From assembly GCA_027482185.1 (NCBI GenBank), contig JAIXWF010000015.1, positions 496,001-560,000 on the forward strand: a DNA stretch of 64,000 nucleotides, given 5' to 3'. Below the pieces are notes generated by a model. The model was not told where the DNA came from. It did no database searches and was given only the letters and a program-made list of their open reading frames with translations. Both the position numbers and the translations under genes were made by a program. Positions within the stretch are counted from its first letter, which is position 1. Each line of letters opens with the position of its first letter. Of the stretch, positions 27,262 to 35,179 are shown piece after piece. Source of the stretch: Opitutaceae bacterium (lineage in GTDB: Bacteria > Verrucomicrobiota > Verrucomicrobiia > Opitutales > Opitutaceae).

Positions 27262-27275
27262 GGCATACGATTTGC
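27262..27275 (+). promoter_or_regulatory. Sigma-54-type promoter of the 56-residue sorted protein
   Basis: GGGCAT, five bases, TTGCT: exact GG-N10-GC spacing with good -24 and -12 elements (GG at 27262-27263, GC at 27274-27275), in an AT-rich island against the GC-rich background. The predicted start is near 27287, 19 bases before the ATG. Sigma-54 promoters are known in front of PEP-CTERM genes under PrsK/PrsR control. A GTTA-N15-TAAC dyad about 30 bases upstream could be an activator site. Confidence 0.6.
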
Positions 27276-27305
27276 TTAGAGTAGGCTCAACTCAATCATC
27301 CTACC

Positions 27306-27476
27306 ATGAACGCTCGTAACCTGCTCGCCGCCACGCTCGCCCTCGTTTCCTCCGCCCAAGTCTTCGCCGCCGGCAACGGTGGTCCGGTCGTTGCGGCTCC
27401 GGATTCGGCCAGCGTCGCCGGTCTGTTGGTCTTGGGTGCGGCCGCGGTCATCGCGTTCCGCCGCAAGTCCAAGTAA
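27306..27476 (+). CDS. 56-residue secreted peptide with PEP-CTERM-like sorting tail
   Basis: The protein has only three parts: a signal peptide (about 1-22, ending QVFAAG), about eight residues of linker (NGGPVVA), and a sorting tail from residue 31 (APDSAS, a 15-residue hydrophobic helix, then FRRKSK). The tail matches the verrucomicrobial VPDSGST-type sorting signal. After removal of signal and tail almost nothing would remain, so it may be a pro-peptide, a decoy substrate for the sorting enzyme, or a tiny surface peptide. It has its own sigma-54-type promoter and a strong terminator, implying independent and probably abundant expression. No exosortase is in the window. Confidence 0.75.
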   Translation: MNARNLLAATLALVSSAQVFAAGNGGPVVAAPDSASVAGLLVLGAAAVIAFRRKSK

Positions 27477-27501
27477 GTCCCCCGCGTCGGATTACTCCTT
27501 T

Positions 27502-27524
27502 CCACCCGGTTGATTCCCGGGTGG
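27502..27524 (+). other. 3' stem-loop before the terminator
   Basis: CCACCCGG pairs with CCGGGTGG around a TTGATTC loop, 25 bases after the peptide's stop codon. It lies directly before the terminator hairpin and may protect the mRNA. Confidence 0.5.
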
Positions 27525-27525
27525 T

Positions 27526-27561
27526 AAAACCGCAGCCCGGTTCGCCGGACTGCGGTTTTTT
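27526..27561 (+). terminator. Strong intrinsic terminator with UUCG loop
   Basis: AAAACCGCAG plus CCGG pairs with CCGG plus CTGCGGTTTT (one internal mismatch) closing a TTCG tetraloop and ending in six T. It also reads as a terminator from the other strand because of the A-run, so it may serve the convergent DUF418 gene. Confidence 0.9.
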
Positions 27562-27673
27562 GCGTTCCGGCAATCGTAAGTCCGCACCGGGCCCTTCGCG
27601 CCCTCCGGGTAGCCTCCGCTCCCTCCAGAGCCCGGCGTGTGGGCGTTGAAGTGCGGGTCGCACCCGCTCCGCC

Positions 27674-28891
27674 TCACTCCCCGGCCGCCACCCCAGGCGT
27701 CCGCCGCAGCGGCTGCCATTGCCAGTAGGTCAAGCAGCGCCACCCCCACTCGGCCGGCCCGTACAGATATCGCCGCAGCCACCACCGGCTGCCCAGGGCC
27801 ATGCCGGCAAACAAGCCCAGCGCCAATGCGATCTCCGCCCACCCCGGGATCCGCAGGCCCAAGCCGTAATGCGCGGACAAAACGTCGATGACCGCGGCGT
27901 GCAGCAGGTAATTGGTCAGCGCCATCCGCCCCACCCAACCCAACGGCGCCAAGCGCACCGCCCATTCCGGCCGCCGCGCCACCAGCAGCGCCATCCCGCC
28001 GATCGCCGTAAACGCGAGCAACTGCTCGTCCAAAAAGCCGAATCCCGTCGGCAGCCGCAGCGCCAATTTCGGCGGCAACCCGTCCGCCGACACCCCGGGC
28101 AGCCACCACCAATACGCCGCCCAAGCCACCACACCCGCGACCATGAATCCGCCGATCAATCGCCGGTGCCGCCACGGATCCGCAAACACCCCGTGCCGCA
28201 GCGCCAACAACCCGAGAATGAACAGCGTGAGATAAATGTCCGGCGTATAGCGCGACAGCGCCAGCGGATGCTCGATGATCGCCCGCGCCCGCGCCTGCAC
28301 CACCTCGGCATAGGTGCCGTTCGTCACCTGCGCGTCGTAGTCCCGCAACTGCGCTTCCCGCCGGGCAATCTGCGCCTGCTCCGATTTCACCGTCGCCTCC
28401 CAACCGATTTTCGCCGTCGACCCCGCCGTGCTCACCGCCTCCCGGATCGGCCAAGCCGCCAAACTCAGGGCCGCAATCACCAGCAGCGACTTCGTCGTCC
28501 CCTCCTTCAGCACCAGCAACGCCAACCCCCACCACGCATAGTCGCGCAAGATCGGAAACGGCGTCAGCACCTCCACCGCAAATCCGATCGCGTACAGCAC
28601 CCCGAGCCGCCGCAGGAAAACCGGCGCCGCCGGCCGCCCCTTTTTCTCCAATTGCCGCAACAGCACCGCAAACCCGACGCCGAAGAGAAACGCGAACACC
28701 GCCCGGTCCTTTTCCGCCACCAGCAACGTGATGAACCAGCCCGCGGGATTGTCCGCCCCAGCGCCCAAATCCTCGCCCAGCAACTTCCGGCAATGGGCCA
28801 TCAGCATTCCGAGCAACGCCAGCCCCCGCAACAGGTCCAGCGTCACGATCCGGCCTTGGCCGTCCGGCGTCGTCGCGGCTGTCGGTTTCAT
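27674..28891 (-). CDS. DUF418/YeiB-type multipass membrane protein
   Basis: A 405-residue protein from the ATG at 28891, with an N-terminal RIVTLDLLRGLALLGMLMAH that defines the acyltransferase-like DUF1624/DUF418 superfamily. About eight to ten hydrophobic segments follow. The C-terminus has GPAEWGWRCLTYWQ, the DUF418 signature. A charged stretch at about 150-215 forms an extracytoplasmic loop. Function is not established for the family; links to transport or acyl transfer have been suggested. It is divergent from rpmH. Confidence 0.85.
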   Translation of the reverse strand: MKPTAATTPDGQGRIVTLDLLRGLALLGMLMAHCRKLLGEDLGAGADNPAGWFITLLVAEKDRAVFAFLFGVGFAVLLRQLEKKGRPAAPVFLRRLGVLYAIGFAVEVLTPFPILRDYAWWGLALLVLKEGTTKSLLVIAALSLAAWPIREAVSTAGSTAKIGWEATVKSEQAQIARREAQLRDYDAQVTNGTYAEVVQARARAIIEHPLALSRYTPDIYLTLFILGLLALRHGVFADPWRHRRLIGGFMVAGVVAWAAYWWWLPGVSADGLPPKLALRLPTGFGFLDEQLLAFTAIGGMALLVARRPEWAVRLAPLGWVGRMALTNYLLHAAVIDVLSAHYGLGLRIPGWAEIALALGLFAGMALGSRWWLRRYLYGPAEWGWRCLTYWQWQPLRRTPGVAAGE

Positions 28892-29078
28892 GCTCGGGAA
28901 AGGGGAAATATTGAAGATAGGGAATCGACCGAGCCGCCGGGCAAAACGGGAATCCGGGCTCGGCCCGGCCCCAGCGCGGACGCCATCATTCACCCCCGCC
29001 GGGGTCCAACCCTTTCCGGCGCCTTGCTCCCGCGGATTTCCGGGTTTTGCTGCCTCCGGGTCCGACCGCGAAGCGCCC

Positions 29079-29084
29079 TTGACA
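29079..29084 (+). promoter_or_regulatory. TTGACA -35 element before rpmH
   Basis: A perfect -35 hexamer 48 bases before the rpmH ATG. The best-placed -10 (CACCCA/ACCCAT near 29102) is poor, so the promoter assignment rests mainly on position. Confidence 0.35.
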
Positions 29085-29131
29085 CTCCCGCGCGCGTCCG
29101 GCACCCATGACCCTCTTTTTCTCTAAAGATC

Positions 29132-29269
29132 ATGAAGCCCACATTCCGCCCGCACCGCAAGAAACGCGCCCGCAAGATTGGTTACCGCGCCCGTATGGCG
29201 ACCAAGGGCGGCCGCAAGGTCATCAAGGCCCGCCGTCTCAAGGGCCGCAAGCGCCTGACCGTCGTCTGA
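29132..29269 (+). CDS. rpmH: 50S ribosomal protein L34
   Basis: A 45-residue, very basic protein with the family signature: [20 protein letters not shown] (residues 1-20), then [20 protein letters not shown] and a final RLTVV. Length and sequence are typical of bacterial L34 of the large ribosomal subunit. It heads the conserved rpmH-rnpA-yidD-yidC block, with rnpA starting 62 bases after its stop. No dnaA gene or obvious origin is next to it here. Confidence 0.95.
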   Translation: MKPTFRPHRKKRARKIGYRARMATKGGRKVIKARRLKGRKRLTVV

Positions 29270-29331
29270 TTGCCTCCGTCGCTGCCGCGCGCGCCCGCGT
29301 TTCCGTTTTCCAGCGCCCGCCGCGACGGCCC

Positions 29332-29697
29332 ATGCGTTTCCGCCCCGAGCAACATCTGCGGCGGCAAACCGAGATTCGCGCCGTGCGCGAGCAGGGCCGC
29401 CGGCTCGATTGCCGCGCTTTCACCGTCTGGTGGAAATTCCGCCCGCCGGCGGAGTCGTCCGCACCGGCCGCCGCCCGGGTCTGCGTGATCGCTTCCAAAG
29501 CCGCCGTCGGAAATGCGGTCCAGCGCAACCGCGCCAAACGCCGGCTCCGCGAAGTTTTCCGCCATCGGCAAACCGCCGTGCCCGCCGGCTGCGATCTCCT
29601 GCTCATCGCCCGCGCCGCCGCCGCCACTTGGCCCTTGCCCGAACTCGAGGCCAAATTCGCCGAAGCCTGCACGCGCCTCGCTCCCTCTTCCGCATGA
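29332..29697 (+). CDS. rnpA: Ribonuclease P protein component
   Basis: A 121-residue basic protein from the ATG at 29332. The RNR signature is present as [12 protein letters not shown] within [12 protein letters not shown], and the N-terminus [10 protein letters not shown] matches the usual start. It is the protein subunit that helps the RNase P ribozyme trim 5' leaders of pre-tRNAs. The stop codon overlaps the yidD start (ATGA). Confidence 0.93.
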   Translation: MRFRPEQHLRRQTEIRAVREQGRRLDCRAFTVWWKFRPPAESSAPAAARVCVIASKAAVGNAVQRNRAKRRLREVFRHRQTAVPAGCDLLLIARAAAATWPLPELEAKFAEACTRLAPSSA

Positions 29698-30041
29698 TCG
29701 CCGGCTCCCCGCTCCGCCGCTTCGGCGCCGCCGCCGCCCGCCTGCCCGCCGGCGTACTCGTTTTCCTGATTCGGATCTACCAACGCACGCTGTCGCCCGC
29801 CCTGCCCGTGCTCACCATGGGCCGCTGCGGTTGCCGTTTTCATCCGACCTGCTCGCACTACGCCGTCGACGCCCTCCGCGTCCACGGCTTCCTCGCCGGC
29901 ACTTGGCTCGCGGCGGTCCGGCTCGTGAAGTGCACGCCCTTGCATCCCGGCGGCCTTGATCCGGTTCCGCCCCGCGCCCGCCCGGTCTGCCGCCGCGCGG
30001 ACCTTGAATCCCCGCTCCCCGGTTCTTCGCGCGCCGCCTGA
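29694..30041 (+). CDS. yidD: Membrane protein insertion efficiency factor YidD
   Basis: A 115-residue protein. The core is [15 protein letters not shown], then [16 protein letters not shown], the Cys-containing family signature, and [19 protein letters not shown]. It is longer at the C-terminus than many YidD proteins (about 20 extra residues). It sits at the inner face of the membrane and assists YidC-dependent insertion. It is coupled to rnpA by a four-base overlap, and yidC starts 26 bases downstream. Confidence 0.93.
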   Translation: MIAGSPLRRFGAAAARLPAGVLVFLIRIYQRTLSPALPVLTMGRCGCRFHPTCSHYAVDALRVHGFLAGTWLAAVRLVKCTPLHPGGLDPVPPRARPVCRRADLESPLPGSSRAA

Positions 30042-30067
30042 CGTCGCCCCTCCTTCCCTTTCCTGCC

Positions 30068-31894
30068 ATGGACAAAAAGAATTTCGCCATCGGCGCGATC
30101 CTCCTCGTCGCCGCCTTCGCCCTCCTGCTCTTCGGCCCCCGGCCGCCCGCCCCGACCCCGGCCCCCGCGCCGGTGCCGGCGCAAGCGGCCGACGGCACCG
30201 CGGCTCCGGCCGCCGCGCCCGGCAGCCCGAGCGCCCCCGCCGCCGCCACGGCTCCCGCGGCCGCGGTCCCCGCCGCCAACACCGCCTTCGCCTCCGTCAA
30301 CCGCGATTCCGCGAGCGCCGTCGTCACCATCCTCGCCAACGACTTCGTCGAAGCCCGCTTCACCGATTCCGGCGGCGCCCTGCGCGAAGTCGCCTTCGTG
30401 AAGCGCGACGAAAAATCCAAGCGTCTCGTCTACCCCGACCAACTCGGCTCCGACCGCCCCTTCGTGTTCAATGCCCTGCACGCGGACCCGATGCTCGCCC
30501 TCGTCGATTTCCCGGGACTCGACCGCAACGCCCGCTACGAACGCGTTTCCCACACGCCCACGTCCGTCGAGTACCGCATCGTCCTCGACAACCGCCTCGA
30601 GGTCGTCCGCCGCTACAGTCTCGCGCCCAACGCCGCGCCGAATTCCGATCCCTACCAGATCCGCCACGAGACGATCTTCCGCAATCTCGCCGACCAGACG
30701 TCGACCCCGTTCAACGTCAAACTCTCCCTCGGCACCGCGGCGCCCGCCAGCCCCGACGATCCCGCGCTCCAGCTCAAGACCGGCTACTCCAACGGCAGCG
30801 ACCAGACCTTCCTCGCCCGCTCCGAACTCGAAGCCAGCAGCGGCTTCCTCGGCATCGGCGCCCGCGCCATGTCGCCCTACCTGACCAGCGCCGGCCCCCT
30901 CGTCTGGACCGCCGTGAAGAACCAGTTCTTCGCCAGCATCCTTACCGGCGACAAACCCGCCAGCGCCCTCGTCACCCGCCGCGTCAAGTTGATCTCGGCC
31001 CTGCCCGACGAACACATCGGCGCCTACGGCGTCACCGGCTCCGCCCAATTCGAAGTCGAAGCCCTCGCCGCCAAGGCCGAGTCCAAGCTCGGCGCCACCC
31101 TCTACGTCGGCCCCAAGGAATACCGCCGCCTCGCCAACACCGGCGCCTTCAAGGCCGACCAGGACAAGGTGATGGACTTCGGCTTCTTCAAATTCTTCAG
31201 CCAGATCCTCCTCACGCTGATGACCTGGCTCCAGGGCTTCGTCGGCAACTGGGGCGTCGCGATCATCCTCACCACCCTGATCCTCAAGACGCTTTTCATC
31301 CCCTTCACGCTCGCCGCCTCCAAGTCCGCCAAACGCATGGCCAAGCTGCAGCCCGAGATGCAGGTCATCCGCGAGAAATACAAAGACAACCCGCAGAAGC
31401 AGCAGCAGGCCACGATGGAGCTCTTCAAGACGCACCGCGTGAACCCGATCGGCGGCTGTTTCCCGATTTTGATCACGATCCCGTTCTTCATGGGATTCTT
31501 CACCATGCTCCAGAGCGCGGCCGAGCTCCGCTACTCGCCGTTCCTTTGGGCGCCCGATTTGTCGGCGGTCGACACCGTCGCCGTCCTCTTCGGCCTGCTC
31601 CCGCTCAACATCATGCCGCTCCTCATGGGCGCCACGATGGTGATCCAGATGCACATCACGCCGTCGCCCTCCGTCGACAACATGCAGATCAAGATGATGA
31701 AGATCATGCCCTATATCTTCACCCTCTTCTGCTACACCTTCCCCTGCGCCCTCTCGCTCTACTCCTTCGTCAACGGTCTCTTCACCATCGTGCAGCAACT
31801 CGTGATCAACCGCATGAAGGACGACGAGCCCGCCCCGGCCGCCGCCGGCCCCGGCGGCAAGCCGGTGAAGAACGTCACGCCGAAGAAACGGTAA
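30068..31894 (+). CDS. yidC: Membrane protein insertase YidC/Oxa1
   Basis: A 608-residue protein of the Gram-negative type: TM1 at about 6-22, a Pro/Ala-rich linker to about 75, and the large periplasmic P1 domain to about 370. The conserved insertase core follows (NWGVAIILTTLILKTLFIPF, RMAKLQPEMQVIREKYKD, NPIGGCFPILITIPFFMGFF). The final helices end in a Lys-rich tail (KNVTPKKR). It inserts and folds inner-membrane proteins, alone or with SecYEG. The Gram-negative domain layout agrees with the lipid A genes further right. Confidence 0.95.
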   Translation: MDKKNFAIGAILLVAAFALLLFGPRPPAPTPAPAPVPAQAADGTAAPAAAPGSPSAPAAATAPAAAVPAANTAFASVNRDSASAVVTILANDFVEARFTDSGGALREVAFVKRDEKSKRLVYPDQLGSDRPFVFNALHADPMLALVDFPGLDRNARYERVSHTPTSVEYRIVLDNRLEVVRRYSLAPNAAPNSDPYQIRHETIFRNLADQTSTPFNVKLSLGTAAPASPDDPALQLKTGYSNGSDQTFLARSELEASSGFLGIGARAMSPYLTSAGPLVWTAVKNQFFASILTGDKPASALVTRRVKLISALPDEHIGAYGVTGSAQFEVEALAAKAESKLGATLYVGPKEYRRLANTGAFKADQDKVMDFGFFKFFSQILLTLMTWLQGFVGNWGVAIILTTLILKTLFIPFTLAASKSAKRMAKLQPEMQVIREKYKDNPQKQQQATMELFKTHRVNPIGGCFPILITIPFFMGFFTMLQSAAELRYSPFLWAPDLSAVDTVAVLFGLLPLNIMPLLMGATMVIQMHITPSPSVDNMQIKMMKIMPYIFTLFCYTFPCALSLYSFVNGLFTIVQQLVINRMKDDEPAPAAAGPGGKPVKNVTPKKR

Positions 31895-31930
31895 ACGCCT
31901 CCGCGGGGCCGCACCCCACCGCCGCTCCGG

Positions 31931-31986
31931 GCTTACCGCTCATCGCTTAAAGCTTAGAGCTTAGAGCTTACCGCTTAGAGCTTATC
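31931..31986. repeat. Eight tandem heptamers (GCTTANN) abutting a start codon
   Basis: Eight consecutive 7-base units of the form GCTTANN (one is GCTCATC) run without interruption from 31931 to 31986 and end one base before the ATG of the YebC gene. Variants are GCTTACC, GCTTAAA, GCTTAGA and GCTTATC. It replaces the normal ribosome-binding region, so copy number could affect translation. Confidence 0.85.
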
Positions 31987-31987
31987 C

Positions 31988-32719
31988 ATGGCCGGTCACA
32001 ACAAGTGGTCGAAGGTCAAACGGCTCAAGGCCGTCACCGACTCCCGCCGCGGCAAGGTCTTCTCGCGCCTCTCCCGCGACATCACCCTCGCCGCCAAATC
32101 CGGCGGCGGCGATCCCGCCGGCAACGCCCGCCTCCGCACCCTCGTGCTCAAGGCCCGCGAGGCCAACATGCCCGCCGACAACGTCGACCGCGCGATCAAG
32201 AAGGGCACCGGCGAACTGCCCGGCGTCGTGTATGAGGAAATCGTATACGAGGGCTACGGCCCCGGCGGCGTCGCCTTTGTCGTGCAGGCCACCACCGACA
32301 ACCGCACCCGCGCCGCCAAGGACGTCCGCGCCGCCTTCGCCCGCCACGGCGGCAATCTCGCCAGCACCGGCGCCGTCGCCTTCCAGTTCCTGCACGCCGG
32401 CCAATTCCTCGTCGCCCGCGGCCGCGCCACCGAGGACGCCCTGATGGAAATCGCCCTCGCCGCCGGGGCCGACGACGTCCTCGCCAGCGAACACGGCTTC
32501 GAGCTCCGCTGCCCCGTCCACGCCTTCGACAAAGTCGCCCACGCCCTCGCGCAGCAGGCCATCGCCACCGAGAGCGCCGAAATCGCCTACATCCCCGTCG
32601 TCACCGTGCCCGTGGCCGACCCCGCCGTCGCCGCCGAACTCGAGGCCCTGCACGCTGCCCTCGAGGAAATCGACGACGTCCAGGTCGTTTTTTCCAACGA
32701 GGAATCCCCCGGCGCCTGA
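31988..32719 (+). CDS. YebC/PmpR-family protein
   Basis: A 243-residue protein of standard length. The N-terminus MAGHNKWSKVKRLKAVTDSR is the family hallmark, followed by SGGGDPAGNARLRTL, NMPADNVDRAIKKGTGE and YEGYGPGGVAFVVQATTDN. YebC-type proteins were first described as DNA-binding regulators; recent work links members to translation of proline-rich stretches at the ribosome. This proteome is proline-rich, so the second role would be fitting, but that is inference. A heptamer array directly precedes the start. Confidence 0.92.
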   Translation: MAGHNKWSKVKRLKAVTDSRRGKVFSRLSRDITLAAKSGGGDPAGNARLRTLVLKAREANMPADNVDRAIKKGTGELPGVVYEEIVYEGYGPGGVAFVVQATTDNRTRAAKDVRAAFARHGGNLASTGAVAFQFLHAGQFLVARGRATEDALMEIALAAGADDVLASEHGFELRCPVHAFDKVAHALAQQAIATESAEIAYIPVVTVPVADPAVAAELEALHAALEEIDDVQVVFSNEESPGA

Positions 32720-32838
32720 ACCCCGCCGCGCCCGACCGGGCCGCGGATGTATCCATTCGTTTACCAATTCCCTAGCGTCATAATCCCGGCGCCCGTATTG
32801 CCTCTCCCGGCCCCACCGGGTTTCCTTCCCGAATTGAC

Positions 32839-34041
32839 ATGACCGACGACATCGCAGTCGCGCCCGCCCCGGGAGCCGGAACCCCGGCCCGCCAACCGGC
32901 CGCGGACGATGTCGGGTTCGTCACGCCGAAGGATTTCGTTTTCAACCAGCCGTTCACGTTCAAGAGCGGCCAGGTGATCCCCGGCTTCACGCTGCGCTAC
33001 GAAACCTACGGCACGCTCAGCGCCACCCGCGACAACGCGATCCTCGTCTGCCACGCGCTCAGCGGCGACCACCATTGCGCCGGCTGGCACACGCCGCAGG
33101 ACCGCAAACCGGGTTGGTGGAACAACCTCATCGGCCCGGGCAAAGCCGTCGACACGCGCCGCTACTTCGTCGTCTGCGCCAACGTCCTCGGCGGCTGCCA
33201 GGGCTCGACCGGCCCCTCGTCGGTCAACCCCGAAACCGGCCGGCCCTACGGCATCCTGTTTCCGTTCGTCACCATCCGCGACATGGTCCGCGCGCAAAAG
33301 CTCCTGCTCGACCATCTCGGCGTCGCGGAACTTCACGCGATCATCGGCGGCTCCATGGGCGGCATGCTCGCGATGCTCACGGCGATCGAATATCCGAACT
33401 TCGTCCGCCGCCTGCTCGCCATGGCCACCACCGGCCGCGAGAGCGCGCAGGCGATCGCGTTCAACGAAGTCGGCCGCCAGGCCATCATGCAGGACCCGGC
33501 TTGGAACCGCGGCGACTACCCCAAGGACGGCGGCCCGCGCGTCGGCCTCGCGATCGCCCGCATGATGGCGCACATCACCTACGTCTCCGACGCCAGCATG
33601 GACCGGAAGTTCGGCCGCCGGAAAAAAGAGAGCGCGCCCAACGACGCGTACACCTTCGACGTGCAGTTCGAGGTCGAGAGCTACCTGCGCCACCAGGGCC
33701 AGAGCTTCATCAACCGCTTCGACGCCAACTCCTACCTCTACATCACGCGCGCCCTCGACCAATTCGACCTCGCCCAGGCCTACGGCTCCCTCGAGACGGC
33801 CTTCGGCGCGATCGAGGCCGAGATGCTCGTCGTCGGCTTCACCAGCGACTGGCTCTTCCCGCCCGAGCAGAACCGCGAGCTCGCCCTCGCCGCCCTCCGC
33901 GCCGGCCGCCGCGCCAGCTACGCCGAACTCGATACCGACCTCGGCCACGATTCCTTCCTCCTCGAATCCGAGGAACTCTACGGGCTCGTCCGCGGCTTCC
34001 TCGAGCGCGAACAACCCTTCGCCTTCGACTACTCGATATGA
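32839..34041 (+). CDS. metX: Homoserine O-acyltransferase MetX
   Basis: A 400-residue alpha/beta hydrolase. CHALSGDHHCAGW lies near the oxyanion region, the nucleophile elbow is GGSMGGM, and the Asp and His of the triad are expected in VVGFTSDWLFPPEQ and DLGHDSFL. It acylates L-homoserine (acetyl-CoA in typical MetX, succinyl-CoA in some), the first committed step to methionine. The gene overlaps metW by four bases, the usual metXW pair. No recognised SAM riboswitch is in the 119 bases upstream. Confidence 0.93.
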   Translation: MTDDIAVAPAPGAGTPARQPAADDVGFVTPKDFVFNQPFTFKSGQVIPGFTLRYETYGTLSATRDNAILVCHALSGDHHCAGWHTPQDRKPGWWNNLIGPGKAVDTRRYFVVCANVLGGCQGSTGPSSVNPETGRPYGILFPFVTIRDMVRAQKLLLDHLGVAELHAIIGGSMGGMLAMLTAIEYPNFVRRLLAMATTGRESAQAIAFNEVGRQAIMQDPAWNRGDYPKDGGPRVGLAIARMMAHITYVSDASMDRKFGRRKKESAPNDAYTFDVQFEVESYLRHQGQSFINRFDANSYLYITRALDQFDLAQAYGSLETAFGAIEAEMLVVGFTSDWLFPPEQNRELALAALRAGRRASYAELDTDLGHDSFLLESEELYGLVRGFLEREQPFAFDYSI

Positions 34042-34643
34042 GCCGCCAGGTCGAAAAACGCACCGTCGACATGCAGATCATCGGGGACTGGGTCGAGCCC
34101 GGCACCCGGGTCCTCGACCTCGGTTGCGGCCAAGGCGTGTTGCTCGATTACCTCGTGCAGACCAAGCAGGTCTCCGGCGTCGGCGTCGACCTCGACTTCA
34201 ACCGTATCGCCGCCTGCGTGCGCCGCGGCCTCGTGGCCTACCAGGGCGACATGACCGCGTTCATGCGCGCGTTTCCCGAAAAGCATTTCGACCGCGTGAT
34301 CTGCTCCCGCACCGTCCACGAACTCGCCGATCCCACCGCCGTCATCCTCGAAGCCCTGCGCGTCGGCCGCACCCTCACCGTCGGCTTCGTCAACCACGGC
34401 TTCTGGAAGAACCGGCTCAACACGCTCTTCCAGGGCCGCAAGATCCGCAACGCCGTCTACACCACGGAATGGTTCGAAAGCCGCCCGGCCAATCCCGTCA
34501 CGATCGCCGACTTCGAACATTTCTGCGCGGAGAAAAACATCACCATCGCGCGCCGCGCCCACCTCGCCGGCAACTGGCACACGCCGTGCCGCACGCGGCC
34601 GAACCTCTTCGCCGGCTACGCGCTCTACGATCTCTCGCGCTGA
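34038..34643 (+). CDS. metW: MetW, methionine biosynthesis partner of MetX
   Basis: A 201-residue class I methyltransferase fold. It has VLDLGCGQGVLLDYL (SAM motif I), GVGVDLDFNRIAACVRRG and the MetW-specific GFVNHGFWKNRLNTLFQGR and TTEWFESRPANPVTIADFE. MetW is required with MetX for full homoserine acyltransferase activity in several bacteria. It is translationally coupled to metX. Confidence 0.93.
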   Translation: MSRQVEKRTVDMQIIGDWVEPGTRVLDLGCGQGVLLDYLVQTKQVSGVGVDLDFNRIAACVRRGLVAYQGDMTAFMRAFPEKHFDRVICSRTVHELADPTAVILEALRVGRTLTVGFVNHGFWKNRLNTLFQGRKIRNAVYTTEWFESRPANPVTIADFEHFCAEKNITIARRAHLAGNWHTPCRTRPNLFAGYALYDLSR

Positions 34644-34693
34644 TCCGCGCGCCCGCGGTTGCCGCCCGCAGATTTGCGCCCAACCTTTTCCCC

Positions 34694-35095
34694 ATGAAAC
34701 TCCCCCTCCTCCTCGCCGCCTTCTTCGCCGTGTGCTCCTTCGCCGCCGCCGCCGACCCCGCCAAGATCGCTCCCGCCGACGCCGCCAAACTCGTAGCCGA
34801 GGGCAAAGCCGTCCTCGTCGACTGCCGCGAGCCGTCCGAATGGGCCGACACCGGCGTGGCCGCCCCCGCCGTGCTGCTGCCGAAGAGCAACTTCGACGGC
34901 GACCGCAAGGAATGGACCGAATTCCTCGCCAAGAACAAGGGCAAGCAGGTCATCATTTACTGCCGCTCCGGCGGCCGCTCCGGCACGGTTGCCGCCGCCC
35001 TCGCCAAGGAAGGCGTGGCCACCGCCAACGCCGGCGGCTTCAAGGACTGGGCCGGCGCCGGCCTCCCGACCCGCAAGGTCGAAGCCAAGAAGTAA
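34694..35095 (+). CDS. Periplasmic rhodanese-like protein
   Basis: A 133-residue protein with a signal peptide (LLLAAFFAVCSFAAAA) and one rhodanese domain. The active-site loop is YCRSGGRSG with Cys at its start, and the domain opens with VLVDCREPSEWADTGV. It should bind persulfide sulfur or act as a single-domain sulfurtransferase in the periplasm. It follows metW by 50 bases but may be a separate unit. Confidence 0.9.
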   Translation: MKLPLLLAAFFAVCSFAAAADPAKIAPADAAKLVAEGKAVLVDCREPSEWADTGVAAPAVLLPKSNFDGDRKEWTEFLAKNKGKQVIIYCRSGGRSGTVAAALAKEGVATANAGGFKDWAGAGLPTRKVEAKK

Positions 35096-35127
35096 CGGCC
35101 GCGAAATCCGCGGGCCGCCCGACCGCG

Positions 35128-35158
35128 AAAAAAAAAGCCCCGCCGGCAAAGGCGGGGC
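35128..35158 (-). terminator. Intrinsic terminator of the sorted beta-propeller gene
   Basis: Read on the minus strand, GCCCCGCC pairs with GGCGGGGC around TTTGCC and is followed by nine T. It lies about 20 bases past the stop of the minus-strand gene at 35180. Confidence 0.9.
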
Positions 35159-35179
35159 CGAAAGCGAATCCGGATGGGC

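Noticed and set aside
31980-31990. TTATCCATG as a possible DnaA box near yidC, hinting at oriC
   Set aside because: Only one site with 7 of 9 matches, it is part of the last heptamer and the start codon, and no dnaA or dnaN gene is present.
32720-32838. SAM riboswitch before metX
   Set aside because: No conserved SAM-I or SAM-II core or pseudoknot could be matched in the 119 bases.
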